Origin: a bacterium
GTDB taxonomy: Bacteria; SAR324; XYD2-FULL-50-16
Assembly (NCBI GenBank): GCA_018830885.1
Contig: JAHJRI010000189.1
Location: 20,632 to 84,631, forward strand
DNA: 64,000 nucleotides
Direction: 5' to 3'
The position numbers were made by a program, and so were the translations under genes. A model generated the notes under the pieces. The model was not told the origin of the DNA and did not search any database. It saw only the letters and a list, made by a program, of their open reading frames with translations. Shown here piece by piece: positions 1-7,699 of the stretch. The stretch's first letter is position 1. Each line of letters starts with the position of its first letter.

Positions 1-114
1 AAGCTGGCCGCCCTGTCCCAACTGCTCTCAGAAATTTCGAAAAAACGGGAGCGGATTGAATACATTGATCTGCGGTCCATCCGGGGCGCTGCGATCAAAT
101 ATTCACCTTCCTAG
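1..114 (+). CDS. ftsQ: C-terminal end of an FtsQ/DivIB-like cell-division protein (5' end outside window)
   Basis: An open frame enters from the left edge and stops at TAG 112-114, giving 37 residues. The tail consists of a helical stretch with paired lysines/arginines followed by IEYIDLRSIRGAAIKYSPS. The arrangement 'hydrophobic-IDLR-x4-GAAIK' at the very end is what the C-terminal beta strands of FtsQ look like; FtsQ is the single-pass periplasmic divisome protein that links FtsB/FtsL to the early division ring. Only the last fraction of the protein is visible, so the identification rests on this short tail and could be wrong. The gene converges on the benzoyl-CoA reductase-type gene with only 4 bases between the stop codons. 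Confidence 0.5.
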   Translation, partial: KLAALSQLLSEISKKRERIEYIDLRSIRGAAIKYSPS

Positions 115-118
115 CCGC

Positions 119-1318
119 TCAGAGACGATCCATCGACTCGATGAACGCCTCCAGTCTCGTTTCCACCTGGGAATCCGAATAGACACGGGGATCGTTCTGA
201 TCCGCTTCGATCACAACGCCGGGTTTGCCTGTGATACGGGTGACCTCTTCCTGCAGTCGATACATACCTAGTGAATAGGGTTTACAGGATCGGTTTGAAT
301 GCATGATAAATCCCGTCAAAGATAATTCATCGATCAATTTGCACAGGTATTTTATTCGCTCTTCAAACCCCAGATTAATATAAGTAAAGAGGTATGATAC
401 AGCCAGTTTTTCATAGACATCATCCGTCTTAAACTCGTCACTGCCGAGTCCGCCCCAGCTGTTGGTATAGGTAGCGACGACCAGTGCGCACTGCTGGGCA
501 TCAAAAAATCCAGAAAGACGCCGCATTTTAAACCAGATGGGCAGATTATCCCAGAGAACCCGATATTTCTCATTGGGAATGGAACCGACTTTTTGACGCG
601 CCAGTTCCGCCACCTCCTCATAAAGAAGGTCATAATAGTCGACACAGGACTGAGTCCCCCTTAATGTAACAATGGGTGCCATATGAATGAATGTGTCCAG
701 ACTGTTAATGGGGGAAGGGATTGTCTTTGCGAGCCCCAATATCTCCTTCCATCGGGTAGATGCTTTCACAGCCATTTCGATGGTCTGCATCATCCGATCA
801 TCATCAAAAGGACGGTTCAGAAAACCCGACAGAAATTTCTCAAGATCCTTGAACTGCATACCCGTGTAATCCACGAGATCCTGTGAAATACCATCATGTA
901 AAAAGGGGGTATCCACAATAAACAGTGGAATGCTGTATTTTCTGGCGATAACCTCATACCACTTAATCACCGTTTTGCAGATATTGGTAGAACAGATCAA
1001 CATCTGCGGTTCCGGTAATCCCCCGATGGGCCCGCCCTTTGAAATATCGGCCCCAAAATCGGTTCTTGCATAGGCACAGATGTCCTGCGAAAACCCTTCA
1101 GCCTCAGCAACCTCCATCATCTCAACGGACTGGTGGGACGAAGCACACATGGCTGCATGGTTTTCAGGGTATACGGGGATGATATCCATGGCGTAAAGAA
1201 ACTCAACGGGTGCCCCACTGGTTACCCAGGCGATGGGTTTTTCTTTTGTCGTTTTTGCCTCAACATAATACTCCGTCATGATCTCTTTCATTTTTGAGAT
1301 CGATTTAAAAGCGGTCAT
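119..1318 (-). CDS. Benzoyl-CoA reductase subunit B-like / 2-hydroxyacyl-CoA dehydratase D-component family protein
   Basis: A 399-residue member of the HgdB/BcrB family. The N-terminal WVTSGAPVEFLYAMDIIPVYPENHAAMC motif region (residues about 31-58) and the C-terminal HSNRSCKPYSLG motif are typical of the BcrB/BadE-type subunit. Cysteines in the AAMC, ICSTNIC and RSCK segments are the likely [4Fe-4S] ligands. In the known enzymes this subunit and its partner hold the iron-sulfur clusters that receive low-potential electrons from an ATPase activator, either for dearomatising benzoyl-CoA or for dehydrating 2-hydroxyacyl-CoA. It follows the partner subunit by 3 bases, and its ribosome-binding site GGGAGG lies at the end of that gene, so the pair is translationally coupled. 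No activator ATPase (BcrA/D or HgdC) is present in the window, so the substrate cannot be decided. Confidence 0.8.
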   Translation of the reverse strand: MTAFKSISKMKEIMTEYYVEAKTTKEKPIAWVTSGAPVEFLYAMDIIPVYPENHAAMCASSHQSVEMMEVAEAEGFSQDICAYARTDFGADISKGGPIGGLPEPQMLICSTNICKTVIKWYEVIARKYSIPLFIVDTPFLHDGISQDLVDYTGMQFKDLEKFLSGFLNRPFDDDRMMQTIEMAVKASTRWKEILGLAKTIPSPINSLDTFIHMAPIVTLRGTQSCVDYYDLLYEEVAELARQKVGSIPNEKYRVLWDNLPIWFKMRRLSGFFDAQQCALVVATYTNSWGGLGSDEFKTDDVYEKLAVSYLFTYINLGFEERIKYLCKLIDELSLTGFIMHSNRSCKPYSLGMYRLQEEVTRITGKPGVVIEADQNDPRVYSDSQVETRLEAFIESMDRL

Positions 1319-1321
1319 ACT

Positions 1322-2446
1322 CTACCCTCCCAGCATTTCACGAAAAGCGTTTATTCTTGTCTCAATGGCATCAAAATTTGTCATGGTCAACTCAATATCA
1401 ATTGAGGTACTTGGTATATGCTCCTCCTTCAAACGGGCCACCAGTTGTGGTGTATCAAAAGCGTCTGGTTCACAGAAGTTAACATACCAGAAAAGGACGC
1501 CATCCGCCCCTGCTTTTTTTACTTTATCCACCAGATATGTATGACGATCCCGTTCTGGATTGTACAGACAACAACAGGGAGCCGGATTGTATAGATACTC
1601 CGCCACACCTTCTACGAGATGACTCACCTTCAGCTCCCCTTTAGAGGCAGACCGCCAGCCATTGGCCATATCATCATCCACAATATCAATTTCATATTTG
1701 TCCAGCATGGTATAAATCTGAATCGGATCAAAAACCAGTCCTGTGTGTATGATTTTTATTCGCTTTCCAGAAGGCGCACTCGCATTCCGCAAACCGTCCA
1801 GCAGGCTCTCCAGCATCGTGTTGTATACCTGTCGTGGCAAAAAGAATCCGGCTTTCATCACAGAATAGAAGTCATGATTTTTAATCAGTCCGGGTTTTTC
1901 ACGGCGGATCTGGTACAACTCCCTTTGAAGTTCCCTGGTATACCCATGCACTTGAGCCGCCTTCTTCAGCGAATCGTCTGTAATGGACTTTCCTGTGATC
2001 GATTCCAAACCCCGGGTCACTGTCTCCAGAACGCTTCTGAGATATGTCCGCCGAGCTTCCGCCGTCTGTGTTATCGGCATGGATAGCTCCAGTGTCGGTT
2101 TTGAGAACAATCCCCGATAGATTTCTCTGAGGTTGATCAAGGTATCGCACAACGACGTAAATGCATAGGCATCCACCATCTCTGCTTTACCACTCAACTC
2201 CAACTCCAGGATCGATCGTGCAACCGAACAGCAAAAAACCTGTAAATGGCTGTCCGCATGGTGTATCGGGAGATTGTTTCCCCAAAGTTGAACGGGATAC
2301 CCACCGGCTGCTTCAATCATCTCCATGGGGAAATAGGCCGGCATCACACCAACCACCGGACGCGCGAGTAACTGTTTATAATGTTTCACTGTCCTGGAAA
2401 CATTCCCAACCACCTCATGAAACGCCGCATACATAATCTGCTCCAT
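1322..2446 (-). CDS. Benzoyl-CoA reductase subunit C-like / 2-hydroxyacyl-CoA dehydratase family protein
   Basis: About 374 residues from ATG 2446; an in-frame TTG at 2467 would add 7 residues and neither start has a convincing ribosome-binding site. The N-terminal segment with PAYFPMEMIEAAGGYPVQLWG followed by the HLQVFCCSVARS cysteine pair is characteristic of the BcrC/BadD/HgdB fold. Further cysteines occur in FTSLCD, APCCCLYNPERD and WYVNFCEPDAFD; the last block resembles the cluster-binding region of the family. It is the first gene of a two-gene unit with the B-like subunit and probably forms a heterodimer with it. Class I benzoyl-CoA reductases have four subunits (two catalytic, two ATPase) and only the catalytic pair is seen here. 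The three consecutive cysteines (CCC) are unusual. Confidence 0.75.
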   Translation of the reverse strand: MEQIMYAAFHEVVGNVSRTVKHYKQLLARPVVGVMPAYFPMEMIEAAGGYPVQLWGNNLPIHHADSHLQVFCCSVARSILELELSGKAEMVDAYAFTSLCDTLINLREIYRGLFSKPTLELSMPITQTAEARRTYLRSVLETVTRGLESITGKSITDDSLKKAAQVHGYTRELQRELYQIRREKPGLIKNHDFYSVMKAGFFLPRQVYNTMLESLLDGLRNASAPSGKRIKIIHTGLVFDPIQIYTMLDKYEIDIVDDDMANGWRSASKGELKVSHLVEGVAEYLYNPAPCCCLYNPERDRHTYLVDKVKKAGADGVLFWYVNFCEPDAFDTPQLVARLKEEHIPSTSIDIELTMTNFDAIETRINAFREMLGG

Positions 2447-2797
2447 TTTAAGTAATTTGTTGGTCAATACATATCATCCAGATTCTCATTTTTCCCATCG
2501 ACCCTCTACCAATCGACCACTCTTTGTCCGATGCCCAAGGTTATTTACAAATAATAATAGTGGGAAAATCCGTATCTATTCAGCATAAGTCTCGCCATGA
2601 AAACCAGGACCTGTGTGTCATTGAACTTATTCTCGACTGCCATCCATGGCCCCTTTCGAGGACGGTTGTTGACTTCGCCATTCTGGCACCGTTTAACCAC
2701 TCCTAATCCGTTCAATCACATACAGGTCCCGGCTCCCATGGCTGAAAAAGTGGTGAATAGCCTTCCAACGGGCCTACAGCCCGCCTCAATTCTCAAA

Positions 2798-2824
2798 CAA
2801 CAACCGAAAAATGACCGGTTGTTG
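2798..2824. repeat. Perfect 9-bp inverted repeat (hairpin)
   Basis: CAACAACCG at 2798-2806 pairs exactly with CGGTTGTTG at 2816-2824, leaving a 9-base loop. There is no T-run on either side, so it is not a typical intrinsic terminator. It lies 350 bases upstream of the reverse-strand dehydratase pair. Confidence 0.5.
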
Positions 2825-3324
2825 CTTAAAAGATACAAAAATCCTTTCAATTTAGGTTTTAATCCATTCACAAAGCCCTTTTATTCAGCCCGCAGAGAAA
2901 CGGTTCATAAGACTGCTTATAATAAGAGATGGTTTTTATCGATGTTGGCGCTATCATACAGTTCCATACCCATTCACTCAATATGAAACATTACGGCACC
3001 CTTCATGAATTCCGGACTGAACAGGACGATGGCATTTTCCTGGTTCTTAAACAACTACTTGTTTTTTTTTAAAAATAAATGCAGAATGGTAAAAACAACA
3101 AAAATAACAGTCACATTCTCCTGTTTTAGGTAAAAAGAGCAAATAGTCGGCGACGAAGGTGTAACCTTGCCATCACAAAGCTGTACCGTCCACCAGGGCC
3201 CATTAATCGTAATTCTTTAAATATTACAGCAATTTTAGACCGTTATTCTGTTTTTATAGATTAACATGGCGTAGAGAACATGGACATGGTTGATTCAATC
3301 AAACATCCCTTTAAAAATGAGTAA

Positions 3325-3420
3325 GTCATTCTAAGAACTGCAGAACAGGCTGCTATTGAATATAATCTTGACGTCACTGTGGACACGAACGATTGCCAGT
3401 CAAGTTCAAACAATGGCTAA
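3325..3420 (+). pseudogene. Possible remnant of a periplasmic sugar-binding-type protein
   Basis: The frame from 3325 to the TAA at 3418-3420 reads LRTAEQAAIEYNLDVTVDTND, then a serine/asparagine-rich end. The pattern 'A-EQAA-EYNLDVTV-D-ND' resembles the first alpha/beta unit of ribose-type periplasmic binding proteins, in which an 'EEAAKELGVDVTVxDANxD' stretch follows the N-terminal strand. A stop codon (TAA 3322-3324) lies directly upstream and no start codon or ribosome-binding site is present, so at most this is a decayed fragment. The resemblance is by eye over about 20 residues and could be chance. Confidence 0.2.
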
Positions 3421-3839
3421 AGTTCCCGTACATATCTGATATGTTAACTAATATAGTGCTTGACACCCATCACCTTGTTTCAGACGATCAGCCGGGATGA
3501 CTGGTGAGGCGAGTGAATCTTCATTTGGGCAACCTATCGGTTTCCGAGAACCGCCTGTCTGACAGCAGTAAAAGGTCCCCCCATTGTGGGTTTTGCGTTG
3601 GGTAAGTAGTTGTATTTTTGTTATAAACAACGATAAACAGATGTTAAATTTACTGTTTTACAAATTTAAACCATCGTTGTATGATGTTGCTCAATTAAAG
3701 GTGGAAAAATAGACCCGGTGCATGCAGGGATATTCATGAACAGACGCTGAACGGTTGTCTTAATTTGCAAACGCTGTGCTCAAAAAAATGATAATGATAC
3801 TGTTAGACAGAGCGATTTAACAATCAATAGGACTTTCAG

Positions 3840-4808
3840 ATGAAAAAAATCACCAAAAAAGACAGGGTTGAAAACTATCTTGAAAATCTCATGAAGACAG
3901 ACGGTTTTACAACTGAAAACCTGATGAATATGACAGTATATGATCTTTTTGGAAATGCTGAACTGGAAGGAATTGGTAAAACAACCCTGAGCGGGGCGCT
4001 GAATTCATTTAAGCAGAAATATGGTCTCAAAAAACCCGGAAAGGGAGGATTGATTCCTGTCAAAAATACAAAAAAGGAAAGAGTTGAGCGATATCTCGCG
4101 AAACTGATGAAATCACCGGAGTTCGGGGTTGATGACCTGATGAACCTGACTGTTTATGATCTCTTCGGCAATCTGGAACTGGAAGGGATCGGAAAAACGA
4201 CTTTGAGTAGTGGTATCAGCGCTTTCAAGAAAAAATACCTGAAGATCCAATACAGTAATGAAAATGTTGCCGAGGAGGCCGCTCTTAAAGCTTTAAAAGG
4301 TGAGGATCATGACGATTTCGGCACCGGAGAAGAGTCCGAATCGACGGCCGGTCCGGTAACTGAATCGGACGATGATGATCTGGCGGAAGATGAGAATCTG
4401 GAACTCAGTACCAAGGCAGAAGACGTTTTAGAATCAGAAGAAGAGGCTGACGAAGAGGAAGATGATGAGGAGGAGGATCAGTCCTTTGAAGATGTCTTCA
4501 TTAATGTTATTGGCAAGGGTGATAAAAAAGAGAAAGAAAAACCCAAGGATACTGACCGGAAAAAGAGCGCGAGTCTTGACAGGAAAAAACTGGCTGAACC
4601 CGTTAAAATTGAAGATACATCATTGAATATGTTGAATTATGATGAAATAGCCACCATTAAAACCATGATCAGTCGGTTCAAGACCGGTAAAATGAATATC
4701 GTTCCCCCGGAAAACCTTGAGCTGATAGAGTTGAAACATGCACTGCGACATTTCGGCGTTGATTATAAAACCATTCTGGAACACTATCGAAAAAACGTTG
4801 ATAAATAA
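3840..4808 (+). CDS. Unrecognised protein: two tandem ~55-residue domains, acidic linker, C-terminal helical domain
   Basis: A 322-residue protein with AGGA eight bases before the ATG. Residues about 8-62 and 81-134 are tandem copies of one domain; 36 of 55 aligned positions are identical by eye. Each copy ends in TVYDLFGN-x-ELEGIGKTTLS followed by FK-x-KY. The 'LEGIGKTTLSxxLxxF' segment looks like a helix-hairpin-helix turn, a motif that usually contacts DNA backbone; the glycine/lysine string is not a full Walker A. Residues about 155-225 are dominated by Asp/Glu, residues about 232-262 are Lys-rich, and the last 60 residues form a separate predicted helical domain containing ELKHALRHFGVDYKTILEHY. 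I do not recognise the family. A nucleic-acid-associated role is an inference from the motif and the charge pattern only. Confidence 0.75.
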   Translation: MKKITKKDRVENYLENLMKTDGFTTENLMNMTVYDLFGNAELEGIGKTTLSGALNSFKQKYGLKKPGKGGLIPVKNTKKERVERYLAKLMKSPEFGVDDLMNLTVYDLFGNLELEGIGKTTLSSGISAFKKKYLKIQYSNENVAEEAALKALKGEDHDDFGTGEESESTAGPVTESDDDDLAEDENLELSTKAEDVLESEEEADEEEDDEEEDQSFEDVFINVIGKGDKKEKEKPKDTDRKKSASLDRKKLAEPVKIEDTSLNMLNYDEIATIKTMISRFKTGKMNIVPPENLELIELKHALRHFGVDYKTILEHYRKNVDK

Positions 4809-4883
4809 GACGTCATATCTCCCCCCAGGCAGGGTTTCGGCAATACTTCAACATGCTATCCCTGGAATCGTCGTACAACTGGT

Positions 4884-6191
4884 TTATTGAATCATCTTTC
4901 TGACTTTGCTGGATATGGCAATCCGTCCATCATTGACATAAGATTCATGATTGGAGACGATTTTTGCAGAGTTGTACCGATAATTGACCATCAAACCCGC
5001 AGACTGGCTAAGTCCTCTTGGGGATAAATCCGACTCCCAGTTGATATTCTCGATCTCAGCACCGTTTCCCAAATGAAATCGGGTTACGGGATCAAAAGGA
5101 CGGTTGCGTTTTTTTTCCAGGCAAAGATAATGGGCGCAGAGACGAATAAGTTTGTCTTTTAGCGTTTGACGAATCGAATCACTAAAAAACCACTCATTTT
5201 GCGTCATCAGTTTCAGTTCTGGTTTGGAGAACACAATCGATTCCCGGTTGAGATACTCTTTACTTAACCACTTTAAAAAATTGGGAATCGGAGACAGCGT
5301 ACAATAGTTCTTGATATATGGCATTTCATTGCAGATGGAATCAACGACCTGCTTGATCAGGAAGTTCCCGAAACTGATCCCTTTTAATCCGTCCTGACAA
5401 TTACTGATCGAATAAAATATCGCTGTGTCCGGCTGAGAACTTCTGTTATCGGTCTTTTTTAAACTGAGCAGGGGTTGAATTTTGCTGGCCACGCCTTTTG
5501 TAAATGCCACTTCAACAAATATCAGCGGATCGTTGGGCAACGCAGGGTGAAAAAAGGCAAAACACCTGCGGTCTTCTGCCAGACGTCTTCTCAAATCCCG
5601 CCAACCGGTGATTTCATGGACCGCTTCATAAGTGATGAGTTTCTCCAGAATCACGGCCGGCGTGTTCCAGTCAATCCGTTCGAACTGGAGAAATCCCCTG
5701 TTAAACCAGGCCTTCAATACATGCAGAAAGTCATTGTCCAATGGCTCAAGGGACTTATTCTTTTTCAGTTCCTGCAGCAGGATTTCCCTCATGTCAACAA
5801 TACAAGAGGTTCCACCCGGGGCAATATTGAGCAGGCGAAGCAGATCGAGTCGTGGCGGCTCCACTGCCCGGCTCAGTTTGCCCAAAGTTTCGATTTCCGG
5901 ATTCGCCAGATATTCTTTTGCGGCATTGCTGATTGTTTGAGGATCCGGCGCAAATTTTTCTGAGAGCATCTTTAAAAAATCGATTCTTGCAGGATGATTC
6001 ATCTTGTTGAATGAATCCACAATCTCCTTCGCAAGAGCTGTCCCCGAAGCTTCTCCCCTCCGACTCAGTAAGGTTCTGCACATCTCCTCAATGGAGGTCA
6101 GTGAATGCTTCTTTCCAGGATTTTCCAAATAGTTTCTTCCCAGATCTGCAACAACCTCAAGCATTTGATTCACCCATTCCTGCATAGCCAT
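4884..6191 (-). CDS. Malonyl-CoA decarboxylase
   Basis: About 435 residues, related to mammalian MLYCD and bacterial MatA. The N-terminal third is helical. The C-terminal catalytic domain carries HPALPNDPLIFVEVAF, FYSISNCQDGLKGISFGNFLIKQV, LSPIPNFLKWL and RFHLGNGAEIENINW. The serine of LSPIP and the histidine of RFHLGNGA correspond to the catalytic Ser-His pair of the family. It converts malonyl-CoA to acetyl-CoA and CO2, balancing fatty-acid synthesis or using malonate. The start at 6191 (MAMQEW) is chosen because GAGGG lies just upstream; an in-frame ATG at 6245 lacks a site. It stands alone: no malonyl-CoA synthetase or malonate transporter is next to it. A long structured palindrome lies about 110 bases upstream (6300-6452). 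Confidence 0.92.
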   Translation of the reverse strand: MAMQEWVNQMLEVVADLGRNYLENPGKKHSLTSIEEMCRTLLSRRGEASGTALAKEIVDSFNKMNHPARIDFLKMLSEKFAPDPQTISNAAKEYLANPEIETLGKLSRAVEPPRLDLLRLLNIAPGGTSCIVDMREILLQELKKNKSLEPLDNDFLHVLKAWFNRGFLQFERIDWNTPAVILEKLITYEAVHEITGWRDLRRRLAEDRRCFAFFHPALPNDPLIFVEVAFTKGVASKIQPLLSLKKTDNRSSQPDTAIFYSISNCQDGLKGISFGNFLIKQVVDSICNEMPYIKNYCTLSPIPNFLKWLSKEYLNRESIVFSKPELKLMTQNEWFFSDSIRQTLKDKLIRLCAHYLCLEKKRNRPFDPVTRFHLGNGAEIENINWESDLSPRGLSQSAGLMVNYRYNSAKIVSNHESYVNDGRIAISSKVRKMIQ

Positions 6192-6805
6192 CTGATTCCC
6201 TCTTCTTGTCAGTTTTGTAGGTAGGCTTTCGAACGTCAAAGTCAACTCAGCCAGGATTGATCAAGCCTGACATTGATTTGATGCCATTTGATATTTCTCT
6301 TAAGGACACCTTAATTCATTAAAATGATCGAACTTACAGCACCAAAGGGTTGATCTTTCAAGAAACGCACGAGTCCATCCATGGCTTCCAAGGTTCTTGA
6401 AAGATCAACCCTCTGATACGGACTGAGTTCCATCTAATCAAGGTGCCCTTAAATAAGCAACATTTCAGCCAATTGAAGGCTATCAGGTGATGCTTAATCC
6501 AAATGGTAGTAACGAATTATATTTTTATTTTCACAAAATGTATAGCATAATACCGTTATGTCTTTTAAAAAACTTTCGATGATAGAATACCCCAAGCGGA
6601 GATATTGATTCAACCAGATTTTCAGTAACGGTGCGGCGCACCACCCTGAGGGGTTTTTGCTCTCGCCCAAGGAGAGAAATCGTGTTATTCTGAGTGAGAC
6701 AGGCTGGCAAAGCTAACAATTCGCGAAAAAGCCCACACACCGGAGAAATCCCTGTCAACTGGTTAACCCTCAGACCCCCTGTTCTGCAAAAAAGATTGAT
6801 ATTCA
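6192..6805. other. Intergenic region with two structured segments between divergent genes
   Basis: The 614 bases separate the reverse malonyl-CoA decarboxylase gene from the forward sirtuin gene. They contain the 153-base palindrome at 6300-6452. Further on is a cluster of small hairpins: GGTGCG/CGCACC at 6630-6642, CTCTC/GAGAG near 6660-6680, and a near-match pairing between TGAGGGGTT (6647-6655) and AACCCTCA (6765-6772). A 96-codon reverse frame (6531-6821) overlaps the sirtuin start but has no supported start and is not called. Confidence 0.5.
6300..6452. repeat. 153-base long imperfect palindrome with perfect 19-bp inner stem
   Basis: The inner arms 6346-6364 and 6394-6412 are perfectly complementary over 19 bases (left arm AGGGTTGATCTTTCAAGAA) around a 29-base loop. 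The outer arms 6300-6316 (TTAAGGACACCTTAATT) and 6436-6452 match at 15 of 17 positions. Both mismatches become G-U pairs in a reverse-strand transcript. A shorter GAACT/AGTTC pairing lies between them. The element could be a miniature transposable element (terminal TTAAGG) or a structured RNA read on the reverse strand upstream of malonyl-CoA decarboxylase. Confidence 0.7.
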
Positions 6806-7585
6806 ATGATGGAAGACACAACCTTTTGGAATCAGATAGAACTGGCAGTCAGACTGCTTAAAAACGCCCATCGTATTTTATTTATTTCAGGTGCCGGGTT
6901 ATCAGCGGACTCAGGACTTCCCACCTATCGGGGAGTCAGTGGTCTTTACAATGATAACACGACCCATGAGGGCTTCAGCATTGAAACGGCTCTTTCAGGC
7001 TCCATGTTTAAAAAAAATCCCGCAGTAACCTGGAAATACATCTCCCAGATCGAAGAGACATGCCGGGGAAAATCCTACAATCGTGCTCATGAAGTACTGG
7101 CTCAAATGGAGACGTGTTTCGAACACACCTGTATTCTGACCCAGAATGTCGATGGATTCCACCACAGGGCCGGTTCGAGTAATATCATTGATATACATGG
7201 TAATCTTCACAGTATTGGCTGTACTGCCTGCTCATATCAAACACGAGTCGATGATTACAGCAGACTGGATATTCCGCCAGCCTGCCCCTGCTGCAGTTCT
7301 GTCATGCGACCCGATATCGTCCTTTTCGATGAAACACTGTCAGACCATAAGATCATGTTACTCTCCAGGGAGCTTGAGGCAGGATTCGATCTGGTCTTCA
7401 GCATCGGCACAACCAGCATTTTTCCTTACATCGCACAACCGGTCATCATGGCTTATTACCATAATATCCCCATCATTGAAATCAATCCGACCGCTACCCG
7501 CGTTTCTAAGTTCTGCCATCTGAAAATAGCCGCAACCGCGGCAAAAACCCTGAATGCCATATGGTTGGCGTTTAACCGGACTTAA
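6806..7585 (+). CDS. NAD-dependent protein deacylase, SIR2 (sirtuin) family
   Basis: A 259-residue single-domain sirtuin. Visible motifs in order are GAGLSADSGLPTYRG (NAD binding, about residue 31), TQNVDGFHHRAG, the catalytic histidine in DIHGNLHS, a zinc-ribbon with CTAC and CPCC pairs, RPDIVLFDE, and SIGTTSIFPYIAQPV. It removes acyl groups from lysines using NAD and releases O-acyl-ADP-ribose and nicotinamide. The Y-x-x-R pair that marks CobB-type desuccinylases is not evident in the expected helix (WKYISQ), so simple deacetylation is more likely than desuccinylation. FDE replaces the usual FGE in the substrate channel. Two adjacent ATGs are possible starts and no clear ribosome-binding site is present. 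It is followed by two forward hydrolase genes, possibly in one transcript. Confidence 0.93.
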   Translation: MMEDTTFWNQIELAVRLLKNAHRILFISGAGLSADSGLPTYRGVSGLYNDNTTHEGFSIETALSGSMFKKNPAVTWKYISQIEETCRGKSYNRAHEVLAQMETCFEHTCILTQNVDGFHHRAGSSNIIDIHGNLHSIGCTACSYQTRVDDYSRLDIPPACPCCSSVMRPDIVLFDETLSDHKIMLLSRELEAGFDLVFSIGTTSIFPYIAQPVIMAYYHNIPIIEINPTATRVSKFCHLKIAATAAKTLNAIWLAFNRT

Positions 7586-7699
7586 CCAACATACCCAACC
7601 CGACCGAAAGTCGGAGAGTCCAATATATGATACATCGCTCTGTTTTAATGGACGATATTATTGTCATCAACATTAAACAACCCATACCTGATAAGTCCA

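Larger units (their letters stand above)
2447..3839. other. Long gene-poor interval
   Basis: About 1.4 kb with no gene that I can support. Short open frames exist on both strands but lack ribosome-binding sites, coding-like composition or recognisable motifs. It contains a perfect 9-bp hairpin (2798-2824), a short coding-looking fragment (3325-3420) and AT-rich flanks before the gene at 3840. Near 3570-3600 there is a weak CCCA/TGGG hairpin followed by four Ts. The interval may hold promoters for the reverse dehydratase pair and for the forward gene at 3840, or decayed genes. Confidence 0.6.

Noticed and set aside
2524-2986. Forward frames of 60 and 129 codons in the long gap
   Set aside because: They overlap one another in different frames and lack start sites and recognisable motifs.
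3448-3630. 60-codon reverse frame in the long gap
   Set aside because: No ribosome-binding site; Cys/Gly/Pro-rich non-protein-like composition.
6531-6821. 96-codon reverse frame upstream of the sirtuin gene
   Set aside because: It overlaps the sirtuin start, has no ribosome-binding site and coincides with a hairpin-rich segment; composition does not convince as protein.
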